Origin: Mesoflavibacter profundi
GTDB taxonomy: Bacteria > Bacteroidota > Bacteroidia > Flavobacteriales > Flavobacteriaceae
Assembly (NCBI RefSeq): GCF_014764305.1
Contig: NZ_CP061703.1
Span: 2,957,501 to 3,021,500, forward strand
DNA length: 64,000 nucleotides
Direction of reading: 5' to 3'
This document shows positions 18,672 to 27,089 of the stretch, piece after piece. Position 1 is the stretch's first letter. Every line of letters begins with the position of its first letter. The notes under the pieces were generated by a model. The model made no database searches. It was not told the origin of the DNA and worked only from the letters and a program-made list of their open reading frames with translations. The position numbers were made by a program, and so were the translations under genes.

Positions 18672-19376
18672 GTGATCCAAAATTCGAAACATCTATCCAA
18701 TAAAAACAACCTACAAGTCTTACACGAAGACAATCACATTATTGTCGTTAATAAACGTGCTGGAGATATTGTACAAGGAGATAAAACTGGTGATAAACCA
18801 TTAAGCGATGTAGTCAAGTCGTATTTAAAAGATAAATATAACAAACCAGGAAATGTTTATTTAGGAACAGTTCATCGATTAGACAGACCTACTTCTGGTT
18901 TGGTAATTTTTTCTAAAACTAGCAAAGCATTACCAAGACTAAACAAGATGTTTGCGACTAAAGATATTACAAAAACATATTGGGCTTTAGTTAAAAATAA
19001 ACCTAAAAAAGATTCAGATAGACTTGTACATTGGTTAAAAAAGAATTCTAAAAACAATAAATCTTACGCACATCCAACTGAAGTTAAAGACAGTAAAAAA
19101 GCTGTTTTAAGCTATCAAATTATCAAAAAACTAGATAATTTCTATTTGCTAGAAATCACTTTAGAAACTGGTAGACATCATCAAATACGTACCCAATTAT
19201 CTACTATTGGTTGCCCAATAAAAGGCGATTTAAAATATGGTTTTGATAGAAGTAACAAAGACGCTAGTATAAGTCTGCATGCCAGAAATATTAAATTTAT
19301 TCATCCTGTTTCTAAAGAAGAATTAGATATTACAGCGCCATTACCAAAAGATCCTGTTTGGGACGCCTGTATTTAG
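18672..19376 (+). CDS. RluA-family pseudouridine synthase
   Basis: A 234-residue RNA-modifying enzyme consisting of the catalytic domain only, without the N-terminal S4 domain. It contains EDNHIIVVNKRAG, the catalytic-aspartate motif GTVHRLDRPTSGLVIF, and the RluA-type GRHHQIRTQL and CPIKGDLKYG blocks. The start is a GTG. Target uridine (rRNA or tRNA) cannot be told from sequence; the S4-less form resembles RluC/D-like short homologs common in Bacteroidota. It lies 12 bases after panB. Confidence 0.9.
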   Translation: MIQNSKHLSNKNNLQVLHEDNHIIVVNKRAGDIVQGDKTGDKPLSDVVKSYLKDKYNKPGNVYLGTVHRLDRPTSGLVIFSKTSKALPRLNKMFATKDITKTYWALVKNKPKKDSDRLVHWLKKNSKNNKSYAHPTEVKDSKKAVLSYQIIKKLDNFYLLEITLETGRHHQIRTQLSTIGCPIKGDLKYGFDRSNKDASISLHARNIKFIHPVSKEELDITAPLPKDPVWDACI

Positions 19377-19413
19377 TTTAATAATTCTTATTTTTATTAA
19401 AAAGAAATAAGGC

Positions 19414-20784
19414 ATGATTGAAGCTATTGTAAACTCTCAAAAAGAATTTTTTAAAACCGGAAAAACTAAAACTATTGCCTACAGAAAGCAATTGCTAAAA
19501 CAACTTCAATCAGAATTAATTAAACAAGAAGATCATATTGTTAAAGCGCTTTATGACGATTTTAAAAAACCAGAATTTGAATCTATTATAACAGAAACTG
19601 CTATAGTCTTACAAGATTTAAAACGCACCTTAAAACACATTGATAAATGGGCAAAACCAAAACGTGTTTTTCCTAGTTTATTAAATTTTCCTTCATCAGA
19701 TTTTATTTATAAAGAACCTTACGGAACGGTGTTAATTATCGCTCCTTGGAATTATCCGTATCAACTTGCATTAGCTCCGCTAATTGGAGCTGTAGCAGCA
19801 GGAAACACCGTTGTACTAAAACCGAGTGAACTTACACCAAATACGTCTACTCTACTTTCAAAAATTATAAAACATGTTTTTCCTCCAGAATTTGTAACGG
19901 TAATTGAAGGTGGCGTAGACACTTCAACACAACTTTTAAATCAAGTTTGGGATTATATTTTCTTTACAGGCAGCGTTGGTGTTGGTAAAATTGTTGCCAA
20001 AGCTGCTGCACCTAATTTAACGCCTATTACATTAGAATTAGGAGGTAAAAATCCTTGTATTATCGATAAAAGTGCTAATTTAAAATTAGCTGCAAAACGA
20101 ATAGTTTGGGGAAAATTTGTTAATGCAGGACAGACGTGTATTGCTCCAGATTACATTTTAATAGACCAAAGCATTAAAAATGATTTTTATAATTTTTTAA
20201 AAGAAGAAATTACTAATGCATTTACTAATAAACCTAAAACATCAAAAGATTTTGCTAGAATAATAAACGAAAAAAACTTTAATCGTTTAACCGAAATGTT
20301 AGTAGACCAAAATTGCATAATTGGTGGAAATCATGACCTAACGGACTATTATATTTCTCCAACGGTTATTGATCAACCAAGTTTAGATAGCAAAGTGATG
20401 GAAGATGAAATTTTTGGTCCTATTTTACCTGTATTGGCTTATGACAACATTAACACGATAGATACAATAATTAACACATATCCTAAGCCATTAAGTTTGT
20501 ATGTGTTTAGTACAAATTCCGCGCAAGCAAAACAATTAATCAAACAATATTCTTTTGGTGGCGGATGTATTAATGATACAATTATACATTTTGCAAATCA
20601 CAGATTACCTTTTGGTGGTGTTGGCAATAGTGGTATTGGAGCCTACCATGGTAAACACACTTTTAATACATTTAGTCACATTAAACCTGTAGTAAAAAAA
20701 GGAAATTGGTTAGATATTACCTTACGTTATGCGCCTTATAAAGGAAAATTAAAATCTTTAAAACAATTATTGAATTGGTTGTAA
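19414..20784 (+). CDS. Aldehyde dehydrogenase, class 3-like (NAD(P)+)
   Basis: A 456-residue aldehyde dehydrogenase, the short length and sequence style of the ALDH3/fatty- or coniferyl-aldehyde group. Key elements are IAPWNYPYQLALAPL, KPSELTPNTS, FTGSVGVGKIV, the general base in TLELGGKNPCI, and the catalytic cysteine in NAGQTCIAPDY; PFGGVGNSGIGAYHGK and the hydrophobic C terminus also match. It would oxidise medium- or long-chain aldehydes to acids. It faces the histidine-kinase gene tail to tail with one base between stop codons. Confidence 0.93.
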   Translation: MIEAIVNSQKEFFKTGKTKTIAYRKQLLKQLQSELIKQEDHIVKALYDDFKKPEFESIITETAIVLQDLKRTLKHIDKWAKPKRVFPSLLNFPSSDFIYKEPYGTVLIIAPWNYPYQLALAPLIGAVAAGNTVVLKPSELTPNTSTLLSKIIKHVFPPEFVTVIEGGVDTSTQLLNQVWDYIFFTGSVGVGKIVAKAAAPNLTPITLELGGKNPCIIDKSANLKLAAKRIVWGKFVNAGQTCIAPDYILIDQSIKNDFYNFLKEEITNAFTNKPKTSKDFARIINEKNFNRLTEMLVDQNCIIGGNHDLTDYYISPTVIDQPSLDSKVMEDEIFGPILPVLAYDNINTIDTIINTYPKPLSLYVFSTNSAQAKQLIKQYSFGGGCINDTIIHFANHRLPFGGVGNSGIGAYHGKHTFNTFSHIKPVVKKGNWLDITLRYAPYKGKLKSLKQLLNWL

Positions 20785-20785
20785 A

Positions 20786-21604
20786 CTAATCGTTGAAGTA
20801 ATAAATCATTTTTAAAGTTACACCATTACCTGGTTGAGATAAAAGCTCGTAATCCATTTTAATTAATTCGGCTCTACTTTGCATATTTAATAATCCTGCA
20901 CCTTTATTTATGGTAGACATATCAAATCCTTTACCGTCATCTTTAGCTGTGATTAGCAGTTGATCGTTTTGATAATCTAAAATAACGCTTAGATTTTTAG
21001 CTTCAGAATATTTAACTGTATTGGAAAAAAACTCTTGAAGAATTCTAAAAATTATAATCTCGTGTTTTTTGTTTTTAAAAGGCTTAACTTCACCTTTTAC
21101 GTTTAATTCAGCTGAAGCAAATTTCATTTTTTTCAATCTATTCAATTCGTTTGTGATAGATTGTTCAAAACCAATATTTAAAACTACCTCGTTATTTAAC
21201 GATCTAGAAAGCATTCTTACTTCTTTAAGACTTTCTTTTACTGTATTAGACGCGTCTTTAAAACTATCTAAAGCTTCTCCATCTAATTTAGTTTTTAATA
21301 TATTTAATTGCATGCTTGCTGCTGCTAGCAATTGCCCAACGTTATCGTGTAATTCCCAACCAATATTTTTTAAGGTTTGTTCTTGGATTTCGGTTTGAGC
21401 ATTAGATAATTCTTTTTCAAAAGCTTGTTGTTGCTTTATCTTATCTATTAATAGTTTGTTTTTTCGTTTTTGAAAAACAATAAAAAATAAAATTACTAAA
21501 GAGGTAATTACTATTAATACACCTATCATATAGATTAGCAAATAACGCTCTGAAGCTGTAGAAGTAACTGGTTGTTGAGTTAAAAGAAGAAAAATATTAT
21601 CCAT
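20786..21604 (-). CDS. Sensor-less histidine kinase of the HisKA_3 (NarL-partner) type
   Basis: A 272-residue kinase. A single membrane helix at about residues 21-45 is preceded by about 20 residues, so there is no extracellular sensor domain. A coiled coil follows (about 48-80), then the HisKA_3 dimerisation helix with NIGWELHDNVGQLLAAA (phospho-histidine in ELHDN) and a HATPase domain with N box QEFFSNTVKYSEA, G1 box KDDGKGFD and G2 GAGLLNMQSRAEL. All catalytic boxes are intact, so it should be active. Its start overlaps the end of a seven-helix membrane protein gene by 8 bases and it is last in a seven-gene run; those membrane proteins are the likely input. No response regulator is adjacent. 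Confidence 0.88.
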   Translation of the reverse strand: MDNIFLLLTQQPVTSTASERYLLIYMIGVLIVITSLVILFFIVFQKRKNKLLIDKIKQQQAFEKELSNAQTEIQEQTLKNIGWELHDNVGQLLAAASMQLNILKTKLDGEALDSFKDASNTVKESLKEVRMLSRSLNNEVVLNIGFEQSITNELNRLKKMKFASAELNVKGEVKPFKNKKHEIIIFRILQEFFSNTVKYSEAKNLSVILDYQNDQLLITAKDDGKGFDMSTINKGAGLLNMQSRAELIKMDYELLSQPGNGVTLKMIYYFND

Positions 21605-22304
21605 TTTTTGGTTGTGGTTTAGATAAAATTAGACCAATAGCAAAGCAAGTATACATAAAAATATTAGCGAATAAAAATACACGTCGTTTTAAATTAACAA
21701 AATCCCAATCAGATTCGTTATTATATATTTCATAAAAAAATAAAGGAGATGTTACTAACCACCATAAAAATAAGGCTATAGAAGCATAAAAAGGAAAATG
21801 ATCTGTAAGTTTTATTAAATTATCTAATTGCAATAATTCTAAAAAGTACAATACGCATGATGTAAAAATAACTACAGCTCCAAAAAATATATATAAATAA
21901 GGATGTGCTGTATTTAAATCTGATAAATTAAAAAGTAAATAACTTATTGAGGTTATAGTAAAACTAATACTTAACCAAGTTAAAATTAATTTAAACAGTC
22001 TTACTTGTAGGATGTTTAAATAATAAATACTTATAAAAATAACACTTCCAATCAACCAAAAAATATTAAACCATCCTATGACTTTAATACCTGTTTTTAA
22101 TAAAAATTCTATTAAAATATTTGATTTAAAATAAGTAATTGCTGCTGCACCAAGCTCTACAAAGCCTACATAAAACAAGTAATATATAAATAACTTTGTT
22201 TTTGTGTTTTTAAATTTTTTAAAGGTAAATATAGCCGTTAGTATGGCTAAAACTTCAAAAAAATAAACAACAAAATTAAAATGAGTAGTTAAATACTTTA
22301 GCAT
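21597..22304 (-). CDS. Seven-helix membrane protein of a four-member tandem family (copy 4)
   Basis: A 235-residue integral membrane protein with seven hydrophobic helices and almost no soluble domains. The basic loop after helix 1 (FKKFKNTKTK) suggests the N terminus is outside and the C terminus inside. Family signatures are GFVELGAAAITYF in helix 2, YFLELLQLDNLIKL at helix 5, LWWLVTSPLFFYEIY in helix 6 and FAIGLILSKP at the C terminus. It is the most divergent of the four, lacking the N-x-WW motif in full (IGWFNIFW). Translational coupling (8-base overlap) to the histidine kinase makes it the prime candidate sensor subunit. No named family recognised. Confidence 0.75.
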   Translation of the reverse strand: MLKYLTTHFNFVVYFFEVLAILTAIFTFKKFKNTKTKLFIYYLFYVGFVELGAAAITYFKSNILIEFLLKTGIKVIGWFNIFWLIGSVIFISIYYLNILQVRLFKLILTWLSISFTITSISYLLFNLSDLNTAHPYLYIFFGAVVIFTSCVLYFLELLQLDNLIKLTDHFPFYASIALFLWWLVTSPLFFYEIYNNESDWDFVNLKRRVFLFANIFMYTCFAIGLILSKPQPKNG

Positions 22305-22320
22305 AGTATTAAATTACTTA

Positions 22321-23022
22321 TTAAGTTTTTGGTCTAGCTATTATTAGACCAATTGCAAATGTAGAATACATTAAAAAATTGGCTATTAAATAAATTTGCC
22401 ATTTAAGTAAAATAAAATTCCAATCTCCATTTTTAGAATAAATATCATAAAATGAAACAGGAGTTACAATTATCAACCACATAAATAAAGCAACAGCTAC
22501 GTAAAAATATAAATCTTTATAAAAGGTGAGGATTTTATCACTTAAAATCAATTCAATAAAATAACTAATTGTGCTTACAATGATTAATAGACTTCCCACT
22601 ATTTGAATGAATGGAAAGACTTGAAAAAAAATTTTTTCATAATTAATAAACAAAAATATAGTTGAGAACACTATAAATATAACAGAAGAAATATTTACTA
22701 TCCTATTAAGGAATCTAATTTTTAATACTTTTAAAAATAATCTAGAGAATAGAAAAACAATTATTACATCAAAAAAAATGGTAAACCACCAATAATTTTG
22801 TCTAAATACAGAGTTATACAAAGGATTTAAAAACTCTAATTTACTATAGTAATTAGGATAACTTCCTATAAGCTCTACAAAAAAAATAAAAAATAAAATA
22901 TGAATAAAAGCTATAGCTGTAGTAGGTTGATATTTTTTATATAAAATTATACCAACTAAAACAGCTATAAACTCTATAACATATGTTATTAAAACATTGT
23001 TATTTATAATAAAATCCTTCAA
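22321..23022 (-). CDS. Seven-helix membrane protein of a four-member tandem family (copy 3)
   Basis: A 233-residue seven-helix protein, clearly homologous to its three neighbours: FFVELIGSYPNYY at helix 2, QNYWWFTIFFD leading into helix 3, SYFIELILSDKIL at helix 5, LTFYKDLYFYVA entering helix 6, IIVTPVSFYDIY and a C-terminal FAIGLIIARPKT. It lies 5 bases after the membrane-anchored small-protein gene and 16 bases before copy 4. The two outer-loop aromatic residues before helix 3 are shared with copies 1 and 2. Too few conserved charged residues within the helices to suggest a transporter; a receptor-like role is inferred only from the adjacent kinase. Confidence 0.75.
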   Translation of the reverse strand: MKDFIINNNVLITYVIEFIAVLVGIILYKKYQPTTAIAFIHILFFIFFVELIGSYPNYYSKLEFLNPLYNSVFRQNYWWFTIFFDVIIVFLFSRLFLKVLKIRFLNRIVNISSVIFIVFSTIFLFINYEKIFFQVFPFIQIVGSLLIIVSTISYFIELILSDKILTFYKDLYFYVAVALFMWLIIVTPVSFYDIYSKNGDWNFILLKWQIYLIANFLMYSTFAIGLIIARPKT

Positions 23023-23027
23023 AGCTT

Positions 23028-23486
23028 TTAATTAGGATAAGGTTGTCCTGGTGGAATACCATTAGTACCTTTATCTAAACCATTTGCTGTAGAGATATCT
23101 TTTTGGGTACCAGATCGTTTATCATTTTCGGTAGGTACTAAAAAAATCGTGGTCAATCCTTTTGGTCCTACAGATGTATCTACACCTAAATATAAACGTA
23201 TACCGCTAGCATTTAAAGAGTCTTTTGCATAATTTACATAGTATTCCATATCTTTTATAGAATACCAAGAAGATCTATTATCCTCAGCTTCATAAGCAAC
23301 CGAATCTACATACTGCTGACGAAGATTTGTCCAGTTATCGCTTAGTTTTTTTGCTTCGGTTGGAGTAATAATACCAGAAGGCATTGTTAATGGTGGCGGC
23401 GTTGTCATACCTGTTGGACTAAAAAAATAATAGGTAATAAAAGCACCAATAAGTAAGCCTACAATAAGGCTAAATAAGTTTTTCAT
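23028..23486 (-). CDS. Membrane-anchored small conserved protein (DNRSSWYS family, anchored form)
   Basis: A 152-residue protein with an N-terminal membrane anchor at residues 4-22 (LFSLIVGLLIGAFITYYFF), a Pro/Thr-rich linker and a domain that is a paralog of the 119-residue protein five genes upstream in transcription order. Shared blocks: GIITPTEAKKLSDNW, DNRSSWYSIKDMEYY, GIRLYLGVDTS, PKGLTTIFLVPT, KDISTANGLDKG and PPGQPYP. The lysine at position 2 before the anchor predicts the domain lies outside the cytoplasm. The 61-base gap before it holds TACATTTA, a near -7 box, so this half may have its own promoter. Function unknown. Confidence 0.75.
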   Translation of the reverse strand: MKNLFSLIVGLLIGAFITYYFFSPTGMTTPPPLTMPSGIITPTEAKKLSDNWTNLRQQYVDSVAYEAEDNRSSWYSIKDMEYYVNYAKDSLNASGIRLYLGVDTSVGPKGLTTIFLVPTENDKRSGTQKDISTANGLDKGTNGIPPGQPYPN

Positions 23487-23547
23487 GTTGGTTAAGTATT
23501 TAAAGATTAATAGCTTATTCTTGAAGATAAATGTAAGAAAAAATCTT

Positions 23548-24270
23548 TTAATTTCTCAATTTAGGTTTAGAGACTATAAATCCTATACCTATAAAAACAT
23601 ACATAAATATAATTGCAAAAAATTTGATGGAATACTTAAGGCTTATGTATTCTGGATCTGAAAGCGTAAAATAACGTTCAAAAAAAGTTAATGGAGTTGT
23701 AACTATAAAAAAGACTAATGTCCCAATACTAACATAAAAAGGTAATAACTTATAAAAGCTTATTATATTTTCTAAATTTAACAACTGAATAAAATAACTA
23801 GAGATTAGAAAAACAATAACAAATAAGTCAATAACTTCTGCATAAATCATGTAGTCATAATTAGAAGACGACATAAATAAAACGAAAAATATAAACTGAA
23901 AAATTAGTGTTAAAAACAAAATCAATTTAATAGCTTTTTTAATACTTGTATTCTCTGCGATTAAATAATAATAACAACTAAAGAATACATTTGCTCCTAT
24001 AAACCACGTTAAAAAATACCACCAATAATTTTTTTCGAAAACCGTATTTTTTAAAGTTTCTTTTAAAGATGAAAATGATGGATTTGCATCTATTATTACA
24101 GTGTAAGAGGCTAATATTTCAATACAATTAATGTAGATTAAAAAGTAAATAAGATATTTAGAAGCTTTATCATTTTTAAATTTCTTAAAACATAAAATTC
24201 CTGCTAGAGCTGCAAAAACTTCAGCAGATCTAAAGCATAAAAAATAATATTCTTCAATTAATGAAATCAC
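23548..24270 (-). CDS. Seven-helix membrane protein of a four-member tandem family (copy 2)
   Basis: A 240-residue seven-helix protein. Signatures: INCIEILASYTVI at helix 2, NTVFEKNYWWYFLTWFIG in the outer loop and helix 3, SYFIQLLNLENII at helix 5, ISFYKLLPFYVS, VTTPLTFFERY in helix 6 and IGIGFIVSKPKLRN at the C terminus. It is closest to copy 1, sharing the NTVF-x-x-N-x-WWY-x-LTW stretch. It starts 2 bases after copy 1, so the two are probably made in equal amounts and may pair. No rhodopsin-type retinal lysine or transporter motif is present. Confidence 0.75.
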   Translation of the reverse strand: MISLIEEYYFLCFRSAEVFAALAGILCFKKFKNDKASKYLIYFLIYINCIEILASYTVIIDANPSFSSLKETLKNTVFEKNYWWYFLTWFIGANVFFSCYYYLIAENTSIKKAIKLILFLTLIFQFIFFVLFMSSSNYDYMIYAEVIDLFVIVFLISSYFIQLLNLENIISFYKLLPFYVSIGTLVFFIVTTPLTFFERYFTLSDPEYISLKYSIKFFAIIFMYVFIGIGFIVSKPKLRN

Positions 24271-24272
24271 AT

Positions 24273-25004
24273 TTACTTTTCAATTTCTGGTTTAGAAACA
24301 ATTAAACCAATTGTATACATTAAATACATAAACATAATTGAAAATAATCGTACAATTCTATTTAAAATAACAAAATTGTCATCTTTTGAATTATAATAGT
24401 TTTGATAAAAATCAAGTGGCGTTTGTATTATTATAAAGACAAATGCTGCAGTTGCAATATAAAAAGATAATGATCTGTAAAACGTAGTAATAGCATCACT
24501 ATTTATTAATTCTATAAAATAGACAGATGTTACAAACATGATAAGAGTAAGCTGTATTAAGTTAATTTCTGTAATACTATCACTCATAAAAGTATTAAAC
24601 TTAAAAATGTATAATACTATCTGTATTAAAATCAACACACTTGTAACACGTTTAACTATTAGTTTTAAACGTTTAGATTTAAGCACTTTAGAAAAGTATA
24701 TCGAATAAAACAAGGAAGAACCAATAGTCCATGTCAAGGAGTACCACCAAAAATTATTATAAAAAACTGTATTATTTAATAAATCTTTAATCCAAAATAA
24801 ATCTTCATTTTTTTTAATTAATCTTGGATAAGAACCAATCGTTTCAATAAGATTAACATAAATTAAAAAAAATATAAAAAGCTTAGCAGCTAGATCCTGT
24901 TTATATTTTCTTAATAAAAATATTCCAGTTAAAGCTGCTAAAATTTCTACACTTTTATAAAGTATAGCATAATTTGATTTAATGAAATATGCTAAAAACT
25001 CCAT
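24273..25004 (-). CDS. Seven-helix membrane protein of a four-member tandem family (copy 1)
   Basis: A 243-residue seven-helix protein. Helices lie at about residues 14-32, 39-58, 84-106, 118-136, 145-167, 175-196 and 214-236, with a positively charged first inner loop (LRKYKQDLAAK). Signatures: VNLIETIGSYPRL, NTVFYNNFWWYSLTWTIG, SVYFIELINSDAIT, IIQTPLDFYQNYY and YTIGLIVSKPE. It lies between the cytoplasmic small protein (3-base gap) and copy 2 (2-base gap). Not matched to a family I can name; the even helix spacing and short loops resemble receptor or rhodopsin-sized proteins more than transporters. Confidence 0.75.
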   Translation of the reverse strand: MEFLAYFIKSNYAILYKSVEILAALTGIFLLRKYKQDLAAKLFIFFLIYVNLIETIGSYPRLIKKNEDLFWIKDLLNNTVFYNNFWWYSLTWTIGSSLFYSIYFSKVLKSKRLKLIVKRVTSVLILIQIVLYIFKFNTFMSDSITEINLIQLTLIMFVTSVYFIELINSDAITTFYRSLSFYIATAAFVFIIIQTPLDFYQNYYNSKDDNFVILNRIVRLFSIMFMYLMYTIGLIVSKPEIEK

Positions 25005-25007
25005 TGA

Positions 25008-25367
25008 TTATTGTGGATAATTTGCTTGTGGTGGATCACCTAGATCACCTCTATCCATTCCATCTGCTCCGGTAATATCTTTATTAGATCCATTATCATC
25101 TTGTGTTGGAACCATAAAGATAGTAGTCATTCCCTTAGGATTTTCTTTAGATGTTTCTACGCCTAAGTAAAAACGTACACCGTTAACTTTAGGATTATTT
25201 TCTTGAATATAATCTAAAAAATCTTTCATATCCTGTAAAGAATACCACGAAGATCTGTTATCCGGTTGTCCTGCAGCAGCTTCGTTAGCTTTTGCTCTTA
25301 AAGTTGTCCAGTTGTCGTTTAAAGTTTGTGCCTGTTGAGCAGTAATAATTCCCTTTGGTGTTGCCAT
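25008..25367 (-). CDS. Small conserved protein (DNRSSWYS family, cytoplasmic form), first gene of the 7TM-kinase cassette
   Basis: A 119-residue protein with no signal peptide or membrane segment, starting MATPKGIITAQQAQTLNDNW. It is a paralog of the anchored 152-residue protein in the same run; conserved blocks are DNRSSWYSLQDMKDFLDYI, GVRFYLGVETS, NPKGMTTIFMVPT, KDITGADGMDRG and PPQANYP. The conserved WYS, YLG and TTIF segments look like a compact alpha/beta domain. It is first in the seven-gene unit and has an exact -7 box 30 bases upstream. Function unknown; a cytoplasmic adaptor or ligand-binding role is a guess from context. Confidence 0.75.
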   Translation of the reverse strand: MATPKGIITAQQAQTLNDNWTTLRAKANEAAAGQPDNRSSWYSLQDMKDFLDYIQENNPKVNGVRFYLGVETSKENPKGMTTIFMVPTQDDNGSNKDITGADGMDRGDLGDPPQANYPQ

Positions 25368-25396
25368 AAAATATTTAGATTGATTAATAATTGGAT

Positions 25397-25404
25397 CAAA
25401 AATA
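25397..25404 (-). promoter_or_regulatory. Predicted -7 promoter box of the 7TM-histidine kinase cassette
   Basis: Reads TATTTTTG on the minus strand, an exact TAnnTTTG match 30 bases before the first gene of the cassette, in the 61-base gap after comM. No upstream TTG at the usual distance. Confidence 0.5.
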
Positions 25405-25428
25405 AAAAAAATAACTAAATGTTAAATT

Positions 25429-26964
25429 TTATCCTAACCAACCATCGCGATCTAAACTTCTATATTGAATCGCTTCGCTTATATGATTACCCAAAACGGT
25501 TTCGCTTTGCTCTAAATCGGCAATAGTTCTAGCTACTTTCAAAATTCTATCGTAAGCTCTAGCCGAAAGATTTAAACGCTCCATTGCTGTTTTTAAAAGC
25601 TGAAGTGAAGCATCATCCAACTTACAATATTTTCGTATTTGTTTGGTAGACATCTGCGCATTGTAATGCACATTATCAAAATCTTTGAAGCGTTGTGTTT
25701 GAATTTCTCTTGCACAAGTCACGCGCTTTCTAATGTCTACAGAACTTTCTGCTATTTGATCATCCGATAATTTTTCAAAAGGTACTGGCGTTACTTCAAT
25801 ATGAATATCTATCCTATCCAACAACGGACCAGAAATTTTACTTAAATACCGTTGCATTTCGGCAGGACTTGAAGTAACAGGCGCATCAGGATCGTTAAAA
25901 TATCCACCAGGACTTGGATTCATACTTGCTACCAACATAAACGACGATGGATAAGTCACCGTAAATTTTGCTCGCGAAATGGTAACTTCTCTATCCTCCA
26001 AAGGTTGACGCATCACTTCTAAAACTTCTCTTTTAAATTCTGGCAACTCGTCTAAAAACAACACACCGTTATGACTTAACGAAATTTCTCCTGGTTGCGG
26101 ATAACTTCCGCCACCAACTAAAGCGACATTTGAAATCGTGTGATGCGGACTTCTAAATGGTCTTTGCGACATTAATCCTGCGTCTTTAACACGACCAACA
26201 ACGCTATGTATTTTTGTGGTTTCTAAAGCTTCATGCAAGGTCATTGGTGGCAAAATACTAGGTAAACGCTTGGCTAACATAGTTTTTCCTGCGCCTGGCG
26301 GACCAATTAAAATAATGTTATGTCCGCCAGCTGCAGCAATTTCCATGCAGCGTTTTATACTTTCTTGTCCTTTAACGTCTGCAAAATCAAACTCTGGAAA
26401 ATTTAGATTTTTTTCAAATTCTTTTCTGGTATCAATTTTAATTTGTTGCAATGCTTCACCTTTATCAAAAAAGTTAATTACTTCTTTAATATTTTCTACA
26501 CCATAAACCTCTAAATCATTGACTATTGCTGCTTCTTTTGCATTTTGTATAGGTAAAATAAATCCTTTGTAACCTTCTTCCCTAGCCTTAATTGCAATAG
26601 GCAACGCACCTTTTATAGGTTGTAAATTTCCGTCTAAAGATAATTCGCCCATAATTAAATAACGATCTAAATCTTCGGCTTTAATCTGTTTAGATGCTGC
26701 TAAAATCCCGATTGCTAACGTTAAATCATAAGCAGAGCCTTCTTTACGCAAATCTGCTGGCGACATGTTGATTATAATTTTTTTTCCTGGAATTTTATAA
26801 CCGTTATTTTGAAGTGCTGCTGCGATACGATAATTGCTTTCTTTTATAGCATTGTCGGGTAATCCAACAAGATGATAACCTATTCCTGTATCTACATTAA
26901 CTTCTACTGTAACTGTTGTTGCTTCAACACCAAAAACAGCACTTCCAAAAACTTTTTTGAGCAT
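25429..26964 (-). CDS. comM: YifB/ComM family Mg-chelatase-like AAA+ ATPase
   Basis: A 511-residue protein with an N-terminal Lon-protease-like fold (about 1-170, [18 protein letters not shown]), a ChlI-type AAA+ domain with Walker [17 protein letters not shown] and Walker [12 protein letters not shown], and a C-terminal region ([19 protein letters not shown]). In naturally competent bacteria ComM is a hexameric helicase aiding branch migration during transformation; elsewhere the role is less clear. The full-length, intact motifs suggest function. It lies upstream of the 7TM cassette in the same direction but probably forms its own unit. Confidence 0.93.
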   Translation of the reverse strand: MLKKVFGSAVFGVEATTVTVEVNVDTGIGYHLVGLPDNAIKESNYRIAAALQNNGYKIPGKKIIINMSPADLRKEGSAYDLTLAIGILAASKQIKAEDLDRYLIMGELSLDGNLQPIKGALPIAIKAREEGYKGFILPIQNAKEAAIVNDLEVYGVENIKEVINFFDKGEALQQIKIDTRKEFEKNLNFPEFDFADVKGQESIKRCMEIAAAGGHNIILIGPPGAGKTMLAKRLPSILPPMTLHEALETTKIHSVVGRVKDAGLMSQRPFRSPHHTISNVALVGGGSYPQPGEISLSHNGVLFLDELPEFKREVLEVMRQPLEDREVTISRAKFTVTYPSSFMLVASMNPSPGGYFNDPDAPVTSSPAEMQRYLSKISGPLLDRIDIHIEVTPVPFEKLSDDQIAESSVDIRKRVTCAREIQTQRFKDFDNVHYNAQMSTKQIRKYCKLDDASLQLLKTAMERLNLSARAYDRILKVARTIADLEQSETVLGNHISEAIQYRSLDRDGWLG

Positions 26965-27089
26965 AAATGGTTGGTTTAGAGTGTTAATATATAAATTTTG
27001 AATGAATTGTCATTTTTAAATATAGTTTTAAATTAAGGTTATTAATAAATAATAAAATCTGTACTTTCGTTTTATTGAATCCGATATAA

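Noticed and set aside
21597-25004. The four 7TM proteins as microbial rhodopsins
   Set aside because: Size and helix number fit, but no copy has a retinal-binding lysine within helix 7; the only conserved lysine is in the SKP end at the membrane boundary.
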